A program made the position numbers and the translations under genes. From Isohypsibius dastychi (Eukaryota > Tardigrada > Eutardigrada > Parachela > Isohypsibiidae), in NCBI GenBank assembly GCA_034696485.1, contig JAQIWT010000037.1, forward strand, positions 1 through 49,687: DNA of 49,687 nt, in the 5' to 3' direction. How positions within the stretch are numbered: position 1 is the first letter of the stretch; each line of letters opens with the position of its first letter. Positions 40,993 to 49,687 of the stretch are shown here, one piece after another. The notes below the pieces were generated by a model, which worked only from the letters and a program-made list of their open reading frames with translations, was not told the DNA's origin and made no database searches.

Positions 40993-42596
40993 CTCTGTTC
41001 TGCCACGTAACTGGACCCATATGGTCTTGATTTAGGAAATCAAAACGCGATTAAGCACGTTAATTTACTGAAAGAGGCTGAACTCTGCTCTAGTCGATAG
41101 GGTACCCGCTCACTGGAAAATCAAAATAATTTCCACTTTTGGTGCTACTTTGTGAAAGAAACAACAAAATCTAAACAATCTACATGAAAGATTCGAAGCT
41201 TTTGCGAAAACCATTCAGCACAGTCTGCGATTCCACCAGCTCCCATGCCATGGAAACCATTTCCATATACTGGTTCCGTGATAGAGCTTTCAAATTGCCA
41301 CATCTGGTTTTGTTTCCCTGATCGGCCTGCTTTCGGATGAATTCTCCACATAGTCGTTCGTAATTTGATTTGAACGACTTGATAATGGCAACGTCCAATG
41401 GCTGATAGGAACCTGTCATTCCTCCTGGGACCAAAATCTGATCGACGTTTCTTTCACGAAGCTTGTCCATGGATGGTCCAGATTTGTGAGCTGAGAAGTT
41501 GTCACGAATGAGAATTTTCAGCGAGCTACCGTCAAAAGTTTCGGATATCCAACGAACATCCAGTTCAGTGTTCCACCAAGCTTTTCCAGCTGAATAAACC
41601 ACGACATTCTCAGGAATCTTTAAACTCTTGAGAATCGTTCGAGATAGTTCGCCAGTTTTCTTGTTCCCCTTGAACACAACAACGACAGGGAGCTTCATTC
41701 CGTCCGCACGAACCGCAAGTGAAACGGTGAAATTCTCTTTCAGACATGGTGGGGAAATCACTTGAACATGGGCTGTGCCTGTCTTATCCAGCGTTCTCGA
41801 ACCCATTTGGAGTCTTGCAACCGAAGTTTGATCAAAATTAATGATCTTACTCGGCTGATACACGACCATCGCTTCCTGCGTTTGTACCATGAAGTCAACG
41901 ATCCCAGCCTACGAGGAAACCATTTCAAAATTCGAACCGGATGAGGTGAAACTTTTTTACTTTATTCTCTTCTGAGAAATCAGTTTTCCGTTGGCAGTGG
42001 TTGGGTTTTCGGCTGGAGAACTTGTACCGTTTCATGAATCCAGCCATCCATTTATAAGATCCTCCGAAATCAATGCATCCAAGCCGAGCTGCAATTTCAC
42101 GAGCTTTCTCCAGAGCATCTTTTTGATGGACCACAAGAAGCTTCTCGTAACGTTGCTCCTCGATCCATACAGACAGCTCCTCTTCAACAGTGGGATACTG
42201 TGGGACGCTGGTTTTTTTCTTCTGTGGTGTGTAGATCCTTCCTTCGTTGTGGATCCAGCGACGAATGTTGGATTTCGGAATATTCAGCTTCTTCGATATT
42301 TGATAAATGTTCCTGGTCTCCTCCCACATCTTCAAGACTTCCGCAACCTGATTGTGGTTGTACTTGCGTAATTTCGTTTCATGTGAAGACGGAGCGGACG
42401 GCTTCATGGCTGAACGAACAATATTAGAGATTCTGTTTCAGAGAACTGGAAGAAAAAGCGACTGAAGTGGCACCAAGCGGGTATTTTTGCAGTTGTTCGA
42501 TTAGCGGACAAAGTTTGGTCGGAATTTTTGCCCCGACTCTACAGCTTGATTTTCTAAATCAAGACCATATGGGTCCAGTTACGTGGCAGAACAGAG
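40993..42596 (-). mobile_element. pogo/Tigger-like DNA transposon, complete ends
   Basis: 1604 bases between TA dinucleotides (40991-40992 and 42597-42598). Terminal inverted repeats start CTCTGTTCTGCCACGTAACT and match for about 51 bases with one difference. The repeat ends in a small palindrome (TTGATTT..AAATCAA). TA target duplication, a psq/CENP-B-type transposase and DDD catalytic motifs identify the pogo/Tigger branch of the Tc1/mariner superfamily. The near-identical ends indicate a recent insertion. Confidence 0.9.
41180..42407 (-). pseudogene. pogo-like transposase, DDD type, one break
   Basis: The first frame (42407-41925, true ATG) holds a psq helix-turn-helix (KYNHNQVAEVLKMWEETRNI ... 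PKSNIRRWI) and a CENP-B-type DNA-binding region (EEELSVWIEEQRYEKL ... FGGSYKWMAGFMKRYKFSSR). The second frame (41890-41180) holds the DDE_1 catalytic core: first Asp in NFDQTS, second in RDNFSAH, third in YQPLDVAIIKSF. Between them lie a frameshift and a TAG within about 40 bases, so this copy does not encode one intact protein unless an unseen small intron exists. Such enzymes cut out the element and reinsert it at TA. Confidence 0.88.
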
Positions 42597-42849
42597 TACA
42601 CAAAAATTGAAATTGACGCTGAAAAACCATCTGTTACTCATCTTGGTCATTTTAACATTCAACCTGTATCTGGGAATGTGATACCATACGCCGGTAAGCA
42701 TTCAAAACAATTTTTTCAAAAAAAACAAATATTCCATTGTTGAAAACGATTTCAGTAAATCATTCCATGCGTGAGAGACGAAGAAAAACTCTTTCGGAAA
42801 AGTGCTGATGTCATCACCCCTCACACTTCAAATGCTTTGATTTTTTACG

Positions 42850-43440
42850 TCATTTAAATCAAGCTTAATAAAGATGTTTGCTCACTCCGTTTGGACTGGC
42901 AAAGTAATTTGAGGTTGGCCGGCCCCAACAGCCACGGACCAATGCAGGACGGATGCAGGATGTTAGAAGAATTCCTTAGGCATGCAGTAGGAGTTTGCGA
43001 GACAAATCATGTCCGTTGGTGTAATATAAATTGGTTTTTTCATCTAGGATTTGCATCAACAAATCCTAGATGAATAAAACACTCAAACATCCGTAATGCG
43101 GCCGGAAGCTTGATCGGAACCTCGGAAGGTAATTGTTGGAGCATTGAAAGTAAAAGAGGATGATTTGACATTGTTGGAACGTATAACCTCATCTCGGTTC
43201 CATGCTGAAGACAAGACAATTTGATTCGTCAGGATATGGTCGAGACGCCGTTTGTGAAGTCACTTGCTCTGTTGCATACAGTGATGTTTGTTAATGAACC
43301 AAACTCCGCCATAAGTGCGCGTTTTGCCAGCGACCTGGCATGCGAACAAAAGACAAGTTCGTGGAAATAACTAGAGGGGTAAATAATAACAGGTGAATTT
43401 CGTAAGTGACTTCACAATAATTGATCGTGATAATATATTA
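42850..43440. other. No supported gene
   Basis: Short frames only; a small inverted pair, CATCTAGGATTTG and CAAATCCTAGATG, lies at about 43041-43073. Nothing else is seen. Confidence 0.45.
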
Positions 43441-43443
43441 GCA

Positions 43444-43850
43444 CTACGTGACAGCCGCCGTTGCTACAATCTTGATAAGATCTTTTAGGACACTGTTCCA
43501 CATCCCGCTGATTACGAGCGAAGCTCTGATAGAATTGCAGATACCTGCCGCAAATTCATCGATGATTTCCACCAGCTCGAAAAATGTTATCACTGGTGAA
43601 TCGAACTGAAAAACCAAAACATGATCCAGGATAAATGACCAGCCCAAGTTCTCATCATAACTGTCTGAAGGGCAGATTTTTTAGAACATCTCAATACGTG
43701 TACATTCTAGTTGAGTCGGTTTCGGGTTTTTCTGATGTGGTTAATTTCATTCAGTCCCGTTCCAAAAGTATAGGACACCAGAAAGAAAAACTGCTGGACG
43801 GATGGCTTATCCAAAAGCACGCCAGACAAGTTTACCGAGAGAATGCATAA
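43444..43850. CDS. Open on both strands, unresolved
   Basis: Minus 43444-43647 reads ITFFELVEIIDEFAAGICNS to TGA. A plus frame over the same bases gives words such as SSDRIADTCRKFIDDFHQLE with one TAG inside, and a second plus frame is open at 43635-43850. No decision can be made by reading. Confidence 0.25.
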
Positions 43851-44096
43851 TACTAAACAATACTCGTCGAAAGATGATTCAGTTGGTGACCCTGCCTTTC
43901 ATGAATAACACAGAGGACAAACGATTTAAGGGAACATCAAGTTTCAGAGAAACGAGTGCGCTCGCATCTTGGATTTCGGTTGCCTGTATATGAAATCACT
44001 TTACTAGATGAATTACTCAAATCTTCACCCATTGATAGTGTTGAAATTTTTAAGACAACATTTTGCAGTTTTTTCAACACTCTTTTGCTTATTCAG

Positions 44097-44206
44097 GTAC
44101 TGACGTTCGAGGAGAATCAAGGTTTGCATCCAAAGAACTTCGTGAGCTCGTTAGAAGATTTTCCAACAATGTGAAAGGCCTTGGAACAATTCTTGAAATG
44201 CCTAAG
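44097..44206 (+). CDS. Paralogous helical exon, copy 1
   Basis: Acceptor GCTTATTCAG and donor CCTAAG|GTATGT bound a 110-base exon reading TDVRGESRFASKELRELVRR and FSNNVKGLG. The words FSNNVK and LRELV recur in the exon at 49146-49258, so this is a real exon of a duplicated gene. An upstream piece at about 43950-44010 (QRNECARILD) also has a counterpart. Probably a helical, possibly secreted nematode family; I cannot name it. Confidence 0.5.
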
Positions 44207-44232
44207 GTATGTAACACCCGCTTGAAAACCAA

Positions 44233-44470
44233 TTAAACACAAAAATCCATCGTGATCGCATTTTGGCAAGCTAGAATGCCATCCAGATCTAAAGTGCAGA
44301 TAGGACTGGTTCTACGCTCCTGAAATGTCTTGCGGCATTCATTGAACAACTTTCCACTGGTAAGCCATTTAACTAAATAATAAAGCGCACACAACCATAT
44401 TTCATGAAGAATCAAGGTGTCCCAAGACATGACCTAAAAAAACCAGTTTGACAGACTCAATGAAAAAACG
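44233..44470 (-). other. Minus-strand open frame, weak
   Basis: 65 codons (RKTFQERRTSPICTLDLDGI) with no ATG and no splice support. Recorded because it is the only frame between the paralogous exon and 44.5 kb. Confidence 0.15.
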
Positions 44471-44967
44471 CTTTTATTTCTAATCTGCTACAATGGAACA
44501 GATAAAGATTTCACATTCACGGTGACAGTAACCTATAATCATTATCGCTGGGAAAGTGATCGTTTTAACCTTAAAACATGACTTTACATCAATTCACAAC
44601 AAAAAGAACTCGCATACCTCTAATTACCGAAAAAAAAGAAAGACACTTCTTTACCAAAAAAGAAACACTACACAATTCACATTTTCCATCTTTCACATCA
44701 AGAATTCAATCTTCAACTGGATTTCACTCTGGTTTTTTGTTCCATTCATTGATCTCTTGCGAATTGTCAACTGGAGCCCTGAATCAATTTACAACACCAT
44801 CTTCCCGGCATTCACGAGATGGCAACCAACACCAATCCAGTGAGCCCATTAAATACTTTCTAACATTCCAGATATACTTTGATATTTCAATTTAACATTC
44901 AAAACTGTAAGAAATGTTTTCAATGGCTCTACCTGGTGGATGCTGCGAAGTGTCTTCCAAGGTGGTG

Positions 44968-45204
44968 CTAAATGTCCTGAAACAACAAACTTCTGCCAGA
45001 TTTTCGATTTTTTGTTTGGACCTCTGACGAGAAATTTGCAACCATGTGTAATGAAATAAAACAATCTTTCCATTCATTATAAAAAATCGAACTCAGCTCG
45101 AACTTTCTGTTCAATTCTGTCTGGCCATAACCACACAGAACAAAAAACATATTCTTGCGATTTATTAGGCAAAGGTGTGACTCCAAAGCATGACTCCGAA
45201 GCAT
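44968..45204 (-). CDS. 78-residue ORF, unknown
   Basis: ATG inside a CATGACTCCGAAG repeat, TAG at 44968. The product is balanced (KNMFFVLCGYGQTELNRKFE, WKDCFISLHMVANFSSEVQT) and ends near TTTCAGG. No family is recognised. The repeat at the start makes the ATG doubtful, so an exon is more likely. Confidence 0.3.
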   Translation of the reverse strand: MLRSHALESHLCLINRKNMFFVLCGYGQTELNRKFELSSIFYNEWKDCFISLHMVANFSSEVQTKNRKSGRSLLFQDI

Positions 45205-45260
45205 GACTCCGAAGTAGACTCTGAATCATGTAGTCATGAGTCCAAATTCTCATGACTTTA
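45172..45260. repeat. CATGACTC-type short repeat
   Basis: Imperfect copies of GACTCCGAAGCAT and CATGACTC, followed by ATGAGTCC in the opposite sense. A related TCATCAGACTCATGAC is at 46319. Confidence 0.5.
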
Positions 45261-45324
45261 CATCATGTAGCCACCATCATTTGTAAGTATATATTTGTAT
45301 ATATACAAATGTTTCATGTTACAG

Positions 45325-45662
45325 AACTTGCAGTTGAAGATTGGCTCACAAGGACCACATCTCCGAATCATCCCTGCAAAAAAAGCTTTCCAACCTATTC
45401 TTTTGAATTTAAAGTGGGGTATCTCTACTATGCACGATTTGACAAAACGGTATCAGAAAATTACCGATGACCAGCTGCGACTGACATACCTGGGAAACAG
45501 TTCCGGTTCACGACGCTGCCGAAATTGTTCCCTGCCAAAAATTCAAGTCCAAAAAAACGTTCATTCCACTTTCCTCATCGGCAAATCGTTCCTGAAATCT
45601 GCCGGGAAGTTCTGATTCCCCGACACAGAAACTCAGATTCTGTGATGAGGGCTTCTTTTTGA
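45325..45662 (+). pseudogene. Unknown protein, frame crossed by TGA
   Basis: After acceptor CATGTTACAG a frame reads LAVEDWLTRTTSPNHPCKKS, then FKVGYLYYARFDKTVSENYR, then TGA at 45468-45470. It continues in the same frame as a basic Pro/Lys-rich protein (KQFRFTTLPKLFPAKNSSPK) to TGA at 45660-45662. A donor-like ACG|GTATCA lies just before the first TGA, so splicing might avoid it. Another frame is also open from 45325 to 45615, so the choice is uncertain. Confidence 0.33.
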
Positions 45663-45776
45663 TCTCAAAAGTTACGAATCGCTGTGATTTTAACGGAAAA
45701 AAATGACAGAGGATAAAAGTGGAATGACTAGAAAACTGGTTGACTACGCAGTGAAAAACGACCTGAAAATCATCGG

Positions 45777-46001
45777 TTGAGCCAGGCCTTTATATTATCT
45801 TTTTCTATATTATGCGTATTTGCTTACCTTCGTGGTTTTTTGTCTGACTTCTATCGGATTATGAGTTGTGACGAGGGACAACACCATTTTCACTCCTTCG
45901 TTTTTGCACAGTCACAACATGATGACTTTCATTTCCATCTTGAATCGGGAGTCACGATCAAGAATCTCCAAGGCGTGAAATCTGGATTGTTGGCACACTG
46001 A
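45777..46001 (+). CDS. 74-codon exon-like frame, unknown
   Basis: Begins at a TTG with a hydrophobic run (AFILSFSILCVFAYLRGFL), then a His/Phe-rich segment (CDEGQHHFHSFVFAQSQHDD) and a polar end before TGA. The hydrophobic start could be a membrane helix or signal-like segment of an exon. No family is recognised. Confidence 0.28.
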   Translation: MSQAFILSFSILCVFAYLRGFLSDFYRIMSCDEGQHHFHSFVFAQSQHDDFHFHLESGVTIKNLQGVKSGLLAH

Positions 46002-46485
46002 GCACCGAAATCATAATTTCATGCCAGTTTCAATAGTTGATTCAATTAAAGTAATCTCATTCAAATTGCTCCTACATACAAATATGCGAATATGTGGATG
46101 CAAATACGTAATATGTGAATGCGCAAATATGTCAAAATGAAAAATAATGACCACGTTCTTCTCAAAACGAGAATTTTGTGATTTTCTTTCCCTTCAATGT
46201 CCTTTTGAAGGCAAGTTCTATTTTACTCCCTCCACTCATAGTTTCTTGATAACATTCGACTTGATTTCTAGTTTTTCATGTGTGGATACCTCAGCCTCAT
46301 AATCTTTTTTGAGTCTGAATCATCAGACTCATGACTTTCTCTAACTGGCGTGCGCTGTAACCACACAACCAATCTGTTTTTCCCCTTAGTTGGCAAGCAA
46401 AAAGCTTGCACAACAAGTGTTCTTCGTCTGTGTGAAGTTCAATCATGTATTTCGTTCCATGATCTTCTCTGTTCAGCTGCCAAGC

Positions 46486-46728
46486 TCACCGCTTGGTCAG
46501 CCGTCTGTTTGTGTACTCGTTCGTTCCTTTTTTCTTCCTTGTTTTAATATAAAAGACCAGCTGTGAGCTAGCCGTCTTCGATGAGGCTTGAGTTTCATCA
46601 AACGGTGAAAATCCATCACCGCGGTCAGAACTCACATGGGTGATGCTCCAAGATTTTGTTACGTTCAGATCTGGAACGGCTCTTCGAAACTTTTGATGTA
46701 CAAATTTCAGCTTGCCACTGTCCATCAT
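46486..46728 (-). CDS. 80-residue ORF or first exon, unknown
   Basis: True ATG at 46726-46728. The start is basic (MMDSGKLKFVHQKFRRAV), and a strong donor (ACCCAT|GTGAGT) after 31 residues suggests a first exon. If unspliced, it runs to 80 residues with a Ser/Lys-rich end (IKTRKKKGTNEYTNRR). No family is recognised. Confidence 0.36.
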   Translation of the reverse strand: MMDSGKLKFVHQKFRRAVPDLNVTKSWSITHVSSDRGDGFSPFDETQASSKTASSQLVFYIKTRKKKGTNEYTNRRLTKR

Positions 46729-47083
46729 TGTGAGATCGATCGCAAGTCTAAAATTTTTTCATGTGAATAATTGCGCGGCAGTTGAGTAGCATTTTGTGTT
46801 TTGAATTCAACTTTGGAATCGCATGAAGGAAAATGCATAGACATTTTTTTTTTGATCTGTACAAAATTCGATTCTTGGTCATTTTAAACAAAGGAGCATG
46901 TGATCCTGGAGCAGGCATGAACAGAAATTTAATAATCAGAGAACAATGCGTGAATTTGTCGAAGGTATCATGACCATGACCCGCAGCCACACTGTTTTGC
47001 TGATATATCCGAGTTCGGTTTGTCATTAAACTGGTCAATGCGTGTGTTCTTTATATAACTCAAAATTTTCATGCTAATGCAGC

Positions 47084-47467
47084 ATGCATCTTCAACCACT
47101 CAAAAACTGGGATGACAGAACGATCACCTCACTTGGGATTCTACTCGCTTATAACGACAATCTGATCGCCCCCATTGACCACGCGTGCTTGATTTTGCTC
47201 CCTCCGGTCGATCGCATCGTTCGGTTTTTTTATTTCGCACTGACAAATTATTTGAATATGAAACATGGTGTCACGTGTCAAATCTCTTGGTACTCCGTCC
47301 TCTCGCGTAATTGGGCACCCCTTTTCACTGTATCGATCGGCTCACCAAGTGCGCAGCCAGGGTACACCTGGGGCTCACGCATTGTGTATGTGGTGAGCCG
47401 ATCGATACAGCGAAAAGGGGTGCCCAATTACGCGAGAGGACGGAGTACAGGAGAGAAGACCCTACAG
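47084..47467 (+). pseudogene. Unknown exon split by a MITE
   Basis: ATG 47084-47086 follows a GCAG acceptor by one base. The frame (KNWDDRTITSLGILLAYNDN, PPVDRIVRFFYFALTNYL) reaches the MITE at codon 70. Taking out the MITE and one TA, the frame continues through RREDPT to a strong donor CTACAG|GTGAGA at 47467. With the MITE in place, one frame also happens to run open through it. No family is recognised; several hydrophobic stretches suggest a membrane or secreted protein. Confidence 0.4.
47293..47445. mobile_element. MITE with 57-base inverted repeats
   Basis: Arms at 47291-47347 and 47391-47447 (both including TA) are reverse complements with one mismatch; the spacer is 43 bases. The element begins CTCCGTCCTCTCGCGTAATT and is flanked by TA. 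There is no coding capacity of its own. The terminal bases resemble those of the pogo-like element. Confidence 0.9.
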
Positions 47468-47723
47468 GTGAGAAAGTTTTCATCTGCTCAAGTGTTGATT
47501 TGTATGAGAGAATCACTTATTGATCGGAGGTCTTTGCATTTTGCCGAGAACGATGCTCAATGCTTGTTGCAGTTTTCGCTCAGTTGTACCTTACATTGTT
47601 TAACAGTAATTTTAACTAAATTTCTACCACGAGGTGAACTCAGTAGACGTAAATTACTCGGCTTAATCTTTCGGGAGAACAAGCCATCGACTCGTTAGAC
47701 CTTTTTGTCAAGAAATCTTTCAG

Positions 47724-47981
47724 GCCTCCGTCGTAGACATTGCTGATTCTGCGGTATCGAGCAAGAATATTCTGTTCTTGTCGATTTGGATTTCGACATC
47801 GTATGATGGCGAGCCACGGTCGTTCGCTTTCTTACCACTTTTTCAATTGTCAAGTTTGCAACCTTGGATTGGTTTGGAGATTAGTAAGCAGATAGAAGCA
47901 TGTGTGCACATGCGGGAGAAAGCCGGTTTGGTCAATCGAACTACTCATGATGAGCAATATAACCGCTCCATCGATCTTTAA
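47724..47981 (+). CDS. Last exon, 85 residues, unknown
   Basis: Starts at acceptor ATCTTTCAG and ends at TAA. The sequence has used-looking codons and a hydrophobic middle (FAFLPLFQLSSLQPWIGLEI) followed by a polar end (KAGLVNRTTHDEQYNRS). The donor at 47467 does not join to it in phase, so another exon must lie between or the genes differ. No family is recognised. Confidence 0.42.
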   Translation, partial: ASVVDIADSAVSSKNILFLSIWISTSYDGEPRSFAFLPLFQLSSLQPWIGLEISKQIEACVHMREKAGLVNRTTHDEQYNRSIDL

Positions 47982-47999
47982 CCTCCGATTGAATATCAT

Positions 48000-48238
48000 G
48001 TTGGAAGCAACCGCCCACACGACAATGAATCAACACTATTTTGAGAGATCAAAAAATACGTGGCTCTATAATTAAATTCAGTCCATTAACTGCGTCACAA
48101 GGTTGGAAAAAGTATGCCAGCTCTTCGAAGGACAACATAATAAACAGCATATTCTTTGTGGCAAATAGGTGCTGTGCATCTCTCCAAAACACCCAGAAAT
48201 AAGTTACTATTGTGTCTTCACGATCCATCGGGAATAAG
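48000..48238 (-). other. Possible continuation of the JmjC gene, unreadable
   Basis: Minus-strand words such as FWRDAQHLFATKN and MLSFEELAYFFQPCD occur in a frame different from the JmjC exon. They may be more of the same decayed gene, but the match to the next JmjC block is not convincing. Confidence 0.2.
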
Positions 48239-48484
48239 CTATCCGCGATGAATATCCATATCGTTTAGAAGGTTCTCGAACTGGTGTCGATTAGAGGAAA
48301 TGAATGCATACCAGAACTTTTGCTCACCATCGTGTAGGAAATTCATTGAATGAGTGTCACCATCTTCCATGTACCCACGGAGAACCGATCCCGTAATTCC
48401 TTCGAAGATGTAGGGTGAGCTGAATTTAGCCACGAGCTGAAACAGGTTCAGCTTTGACTGAATTTTAATTGGTCGAAACGACAC
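48239..48484 (-). pseudogene. JmjC-domain fragment (KDM4-like), metal His lost
   Basis: A minus-strand exon begins at acceptor GAATTTGCAG and runs 81 codons to TAG. Residues 27-58 (SPYIFEGITGSVLRGYMED, GDTHSMNFLHDGEQKFWYAF) follow the JmjC core of KDM4 histone lysine demethylases, whose pattern is TPYxYxGMxxxxFAWHTEDxD followed by SINYLHxGxPKxWY. The iron ligand His of HxE aligns with Tyr here (YME), while the Glu is kept. Without that His, 2-oxoglutarate/Fe(II) demethylation is not expected. Only one exon is seen; the second metal His, the JmjN and zinc regions are absent. It could be a pseudogene fragment or a catalytically dead paralogue. Confidence 0.6.
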
Positions 48485-48804
48485 CTGCAAATTCGTTCAA
48501 TTAACATAAAGTTATCAATCAAAAAAAAGTCACAATCATTCCGCTCATGAACTATGACACATAATTTAACGTATGACGTCTATTTTAGCTACACGAACCT
48601 TTCTATGAATTGAAATCAGCTTTATCTCAAATATTCTAGTTACGCACGCAGGATTTATTACCTGCATTTTGCATATTCGTACTTCACTACTGTTTCTGTA
48701 AGAATTTGTGTACCCATGAATTGTTTCGTTGTTATTTTCAAGAACGACAAATTCATGTATTTCTTCTGTTTGTTCTGATTGGTTCCTTGTTCTAGGTACT
48801 CGTT

Positions 48805-49089
48805 GTGCTTGTCTGGTTCAGCTCAAGCTCCCGAGCTAACTCAAGTACTCCTCAGTTGCGACTGCATTTCAAGTACTGGCCCCGCCCAAAACCTCATGGA
48901 AGAGAGATCCGTATTCGCAGATGCGTCAATCAGTGGCGCTGTACCATATTTCCTGGATTGACCAAAGTACGAGAGATGAAAGAAACCACCCAGTTTCGGA
49001 GAAATGAATGCGCTCACGTCCTTGATTCCCTGCAGCCTGTATATAGAATTACTTCAATTGATAAATTGTCTCGTTTTCTCTCATTATGA
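48805..49089 (+). CDS. Upstream part of the paralogous gene, copy 2
   Basis: Open for 94 codons. The product is basic (LRLHFKYWPRPKPHGREIRI) with cysteines (RRCVNQWRCTIF), then QFRRNECAHVLDSLQP. A donor-like CCT|GTATAT lies at 49038. QFRRNECAHVLD matches the diverged QRNECARILD near 43.97 kb. Phase to the next exon is not settled. Family unknown. Confidence 0.42.
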   Translation: MLVWFSSSSRANSSTPQLRLHFKYWPRPKPHGREIRIRRCVNQWRCTIFPGLTKVREMKETTQFRRNECAHVLDSLQPVYRITSIDKLSRFLSL

Positions 49090-49145
49090 GTGTTGAAGTT
49101 CTCAGATCATTAATTTACAAGCACGAGCTTTCTTGCGTATTTAAG

Positions 49146-49258
49146 TACTGAAGTTCGAGAGGAATCAAGGAAGGCATCCGAAGATCTTCGTGAGCTCGTC
49201 ATGGTATTTTCCAACAATGTGAAAGACCTTGGAAAAGGTTTTTGGGATGTGTGCACAG
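49146..49258 (+). CDS. Paralogous helical exon, copy 2
   Basis: Reads TEVREESRKASEDLRELVMV, FSNNVKDLGKGFWDVCT and leaves at donor ACAG|GTATGT. It matches the exon at 44097-44206 in both sequence and donor. Its acceptor (ATTTAAG) is one base offset relative to copy 1. Heptad-like spacing suggests helices. Confidence 0.5.
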
Positions 49259-49654
49259 GTATGTACTGCAGTTGGTTGAGCAGCACGGTCTTTTTCTTTT
49301 GAAGAACTTCAGTTATAAAGAACAACGTAAGAATTTCGAAAACTCAACTGAAGAGAACTTCTCCTGTTTCTAGAATCAAATAAAGTCCGGGCGAAAAAAA
49401 CCACTAGATCGGCAAATTTGAGCTTTTCACTAAAGACGTATGTTTTGCATTACAGTCTTGAAGCAGAAAATGAAAAAGCTGGAAAAGAAGTTGAACAAGA
49501 AACGAAAAAACCGTAGGAGATGAATATATATGTTAATCCAGTGACTCACCGGTTGATGAGAAGCCCGACGCATTGCAGTTGTCAAAAGAGTAAAGTGTTA
49601 GAGAATTGTGTTCTTCGAGAGGGCTCTGGAAACGGAAGTTGACTTTGAACGGGA

Positions 49655-49671
49655 GGGGGGGGGGGGGGGGG
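49655..49671. repeat. 17-base G homopolymer
   Basis: G run 16 bases before the end of the window, preceded by GGGA. Other runs are C11 at 4722-4732 and G11 at 25163-25173. Confidence 0.9.
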
Positions 49672-49687
49672 CATTGCAGTAAAAAAG

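Larger units (their letters stand above)
40988..42808 (+). pseudogene. Host gene end interrupted by a pogo-like element
   Basis: An acceptor GTGTTAG at 40987 begins an exon of which only AGGTA remains before the transposon. After the element the frame resumes at the duplicated TA and reads KIEIDAEKPSVTHLGHFNIQ and VSGNVIPYA to donor GCCG|GTAAGC (42693). The next exon, 42756-42808, joins in phase and ends in a basic tail (RERRRKTLSEK) and TGA. Frame and phase work only if one TA and the element are removed, which supports the exon model. The protein is unidentified, and with the insertion it would be cut near its end. Confidence 0.5.

Noticed and set aside
47325-47516. Open frames through the MITE on both strands
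   Set aside because: The inverted repeats keep both strands open. Only the flanking host frame is counted as an exon.
1-49687. tRNA, rRNA or CRISPR features
   Set aside because: No T-loop plus anticodon arrangement, rRNA core sequence or regular repeat-spacer array was seen on either strand.

Overview
The window looks like nuclear DNA from a small-intron invertebrate, most likely a nematode. Where exons can be joined in phase, introns are 50-150 bases and start with GTAAGT, GTGAGT or GTATGA. Acceptors end in TTTCAG or close variants. Two intact small genes have a TTTCAG acceptor a few bases before the ATG, as expected for spliced-leader acceptors. A decayed Maverick/Polinton and a pogo-like transposon also fit a nematode, but no marker gene here fixes the species. 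I saw no rRNA, tRNA, CRISPR array or bacterial-style operon.

Layout. 0-6.3 kb is mostly repeats (ACATTTAAC, CGTATAC, an 18-base ACGT-rich minisatellite, and a GTCCAC array that turns into its own reverse complement) with a few weak exons. 6.3-10.1 kb (minus strand) holds a 125-codon ORF, a broken EXO5-like PD-(D/E)XK nuclease, a 185-codon ORF and a clean three-exon secreted-protein gene. 10.6-16.4 kb (plus strand) carries an RG-rich gene, a coiled-coil gene with an in-frame TGA, a clean three-exon cysteine-containing secreted gene, and a Pro/Gln-rich gene with several lesions. 16.7-22.0 kb (minus strand) is a Maverick/Polinton remnant with a packaging ATPase and a protein-primed DNA polymerase B, both full of stops and frameshifts. 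22-34 kb has scattered unidentified exons and a 162-base tandem repeat coding a 54-residue unit. 34.2-35.9 kb is a second, internally deleted copy of the nuclease region. 36-40.3 kb has several unidentified but convincing exons. 40.99-42.60 kb is a complete pogo-like element inside a host exon. 43-49.7 kb contains two copies of a paralogous exon, a 57-base-TIR MITE lying in another exon, and a JmjC (KDM4-like) fragment lacking its iron-binding histidine; it ends in a G run.

How it fits together. The strongest theme is decay and insertion: Maverick, pogo and MITE sequences, a segmental duplication, and many host-like frames each broken by one or two lesions. Either this is a pseudogene-rich chromosome arm or the assembly has residual errors. 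The coexistence of clean spliced genes with broken neighbours favours real decay for at least the mobile elements and the nuclease pair. Most exons could not be assigned to a family by reading alone.
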